Below the pieces are notes generated by a model. That model did not search any database. It saw nothing but the letters and a program-made list of their open reading frames with translations, and was not told the origin of the DNA. Below, one piece after another: positions 5,491 to 6,209 of a stretch of DNA of 6,209 nt (its first letter is position 1; each line of letters starts with the position of its first letter). Position numbers and translations under genes: made by a program. Source of the DNA: an uncultured Bacilli bacterium (GTDB lineage Bacteria; Bacillota_I; Bacilli_A; RF39; UBA660); NCBI GenBank assembly GCA_947585885.1, contig CANPXI010000059.1, forward strand, positions 1 to 6,209, read 5' to 3'.

Positions 5491-5506
5491 TAAAAAGTCT
5501 TTTTTT
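5482..5506 (+). terminator. Terminator of the ackA-nrnA operon
   Basis: A 7-bp stem (AAAGACT 5482-5488 with AGTCTTT 5496-5502) has a 7-nt loop and a further T-run (5503-5506). The stem covers the last codons and the first base of the TAA stop (5488-5490). Confidence 0.8.
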
Positions 5507-5530
5507 GTTAACACTAATAACATAATATAA

Positions 5531-5559
5531 TTGACAATAACAATTATAAAAAGTATAAT
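5531..5559 (+). promoter_or_regulatory. Consensus sigma-A promoter of the surface-protein gene
   Basis: TTGACA (5531-5536), a 17-nt spacer and TATAAT (5554-5559) match the consensus exactly, the best promoter in the window. An AGGTG Shine-Dalgarno (5573-5577) stands 6 nt before the ATG. Strong expression is expected. Confidence 0.88.
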
Positions 5560-5583
5560 AAATCTAGATAATAGGTGATAAAA

Positions 5584-6209
5584 ATGGATTTAAAAAAGAA
5601 ATATATAATAATAGGAATAGTAGCTATGTTATTAGTAACAATAGGCTTTAGTGCAGCATATTGGACAGCACAAATAGTAGGAGAAGGAAAAAACATAGTA
5701 GTAGAAACAGATGAACTTAAAATAATATTTACAGATGAAACAGCAATAACAGAATCAGAAGTAAAACCAGATTGGACTACAAAAAAAGAGTTTACAGTAG
5801 AAAATAAAAGTGGTGGAATTTATTACTTTGATATATTAATAGAAAACTACACAAATACATTTGAAACAGATAGTTTACAATATAAAATAACTTCAGAAAA
5901 TGGTTATAGTATGCAAGACTTTGCACCAATGCCAAAATCATCAGAATCAAAAACAGCAAAACTAGCAGAAAACATAAAAATAGAAGATACAAAAACTCAA
6001 CACTACACAATAGAATTCAAATATGTAGCAAGTGATGCAGACCAAAGTGATGACATGGGTAAAACATTAACAGGTAACTTAAAAATAGGAGAAGGCGCAG
6101 GTAAAGGAAGAGTACTATCATTCTTTGAAGAAAAATATCCAAATGCAAAAAAGAGAACTGACTTTAGTACAGCATTTTCAGATGCAAATTTATATTATGA
6201 AGATGATAA
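5584..6209 (+). CDS. Exported surface protein with TasA/SipW-like N-terminus, 3' partial
   Basis: The frame stays open from ATG 5584 to the window end, giving 208 residues without a stop. Lysines at 4-6 and a hydrophobic stretch (7-25) form a signal peptide or anchor ending in GFSAAYWTAQ. This resembles SipW-dependent signal regions in TasA/CalY-like proteins, where a small-residue motif and an aromatic residue precede the mature part. What follows is a beta-rich, acidic domain (about 38-168; VVETDELKIIFTDE, FTVENKSGGIYYFDILIEN, HYTIEFKYVAS, GKTLTGNLKIGEG) and then the start of another region. No enzyme motif is seen. It is probably secreted or cell-surface bound. A fibre or adhesin role is only a guess, and the missing C-terminus could hold a sorting signal. 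The very strong promoter fits an abundant protein. The family name is uncertain; export is well supported. Confidence 0.72.
   Translation, partial: MDLKKKYIIIGIVAMLLVTIGFSAAYWTAQIVGEGKNIVVETDELKIIFTDETAITESEVKPDWTTKKEFTVENKSGGIYYFDILIENYTNTFETDSLQYKITSENGYSMQDFAPMPKSSESKTAKLAENIKIEDTKTQHYTIEFKYVASDADQSDDMGKTLTGNLKIGEGAGKGRVLSFFEEKYPNAKKRTDFSTAFSDANLYYEDD

Overview
The window is very AT-rich, with strong use of A-ending codons, Shine-Dalgarno leaders and sigma-A-type promoters. It looks like chromosome from a low-GC Firmicute of the Bacilli type, perhaps one of the uncultured gut lineages. A peptidoglycan/polysaccharide deacetylase implies a cell wall. Every tryptophan codon is TGG and no gene has an in-frame TGA, which argues for the standard code rather than the Mycoplasma code. 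The genus cannot be named from this window.

Layout: (1) 1-300: the 3' end of an ABC exporter ATPase, closed by a terminator that overlaps its stop codon. (2) 301-2148: a membrane-anchored, Ig-domain polysaccharide deacetylase, then a small membrane-anchored PepSY protein with its own promoter. (3) 2115-3261: an accessory island made of a DUF3800 gene between two copies of a composite repeat. (4) 3280-5506: ackA (acetate kinase) and a DHH/DHHA1 phosphoesterase (NrnA-like) in one operon, with terminators on both sides. (5) 5531-6209: a consensus promoter driving a secreted or surface protein that runs off the window.

The island is the notable part. Each repeat copy reads, on the minus strand, as a complete small-RNA gene. 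It has a promoter (TTGAC[A/T]-N17-TAAATT), a 5' hairpin segment that differs completely between copies, a conserved structured core, and a terminator hairpin that also serves the plus-strand gene upstream of it. The two conserved cores are 97 bp with 3 mismatches. G-U pairs in the core and in one terminator would be A-C or C-A mismatches on the plus strand, which supports minus-strand RNA. DUF3800 proteins carry an RNase H-like pattern of acidic residues, and families of structured RNAs are known to sit beside DUF3800 genes. The arrangement suggests a protein-RNA accessory module, possibly defence or toxin-antitoxin-like, inserted between housekeeping genes. Its function is inference.

The remaining genes are ordinary. 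The deacetylase and PepSY proteins probably act at the cell envelope. AckA makes ATP from acetyl phosphate, and the DHH enzyme degrades very short RNAs or pAp.
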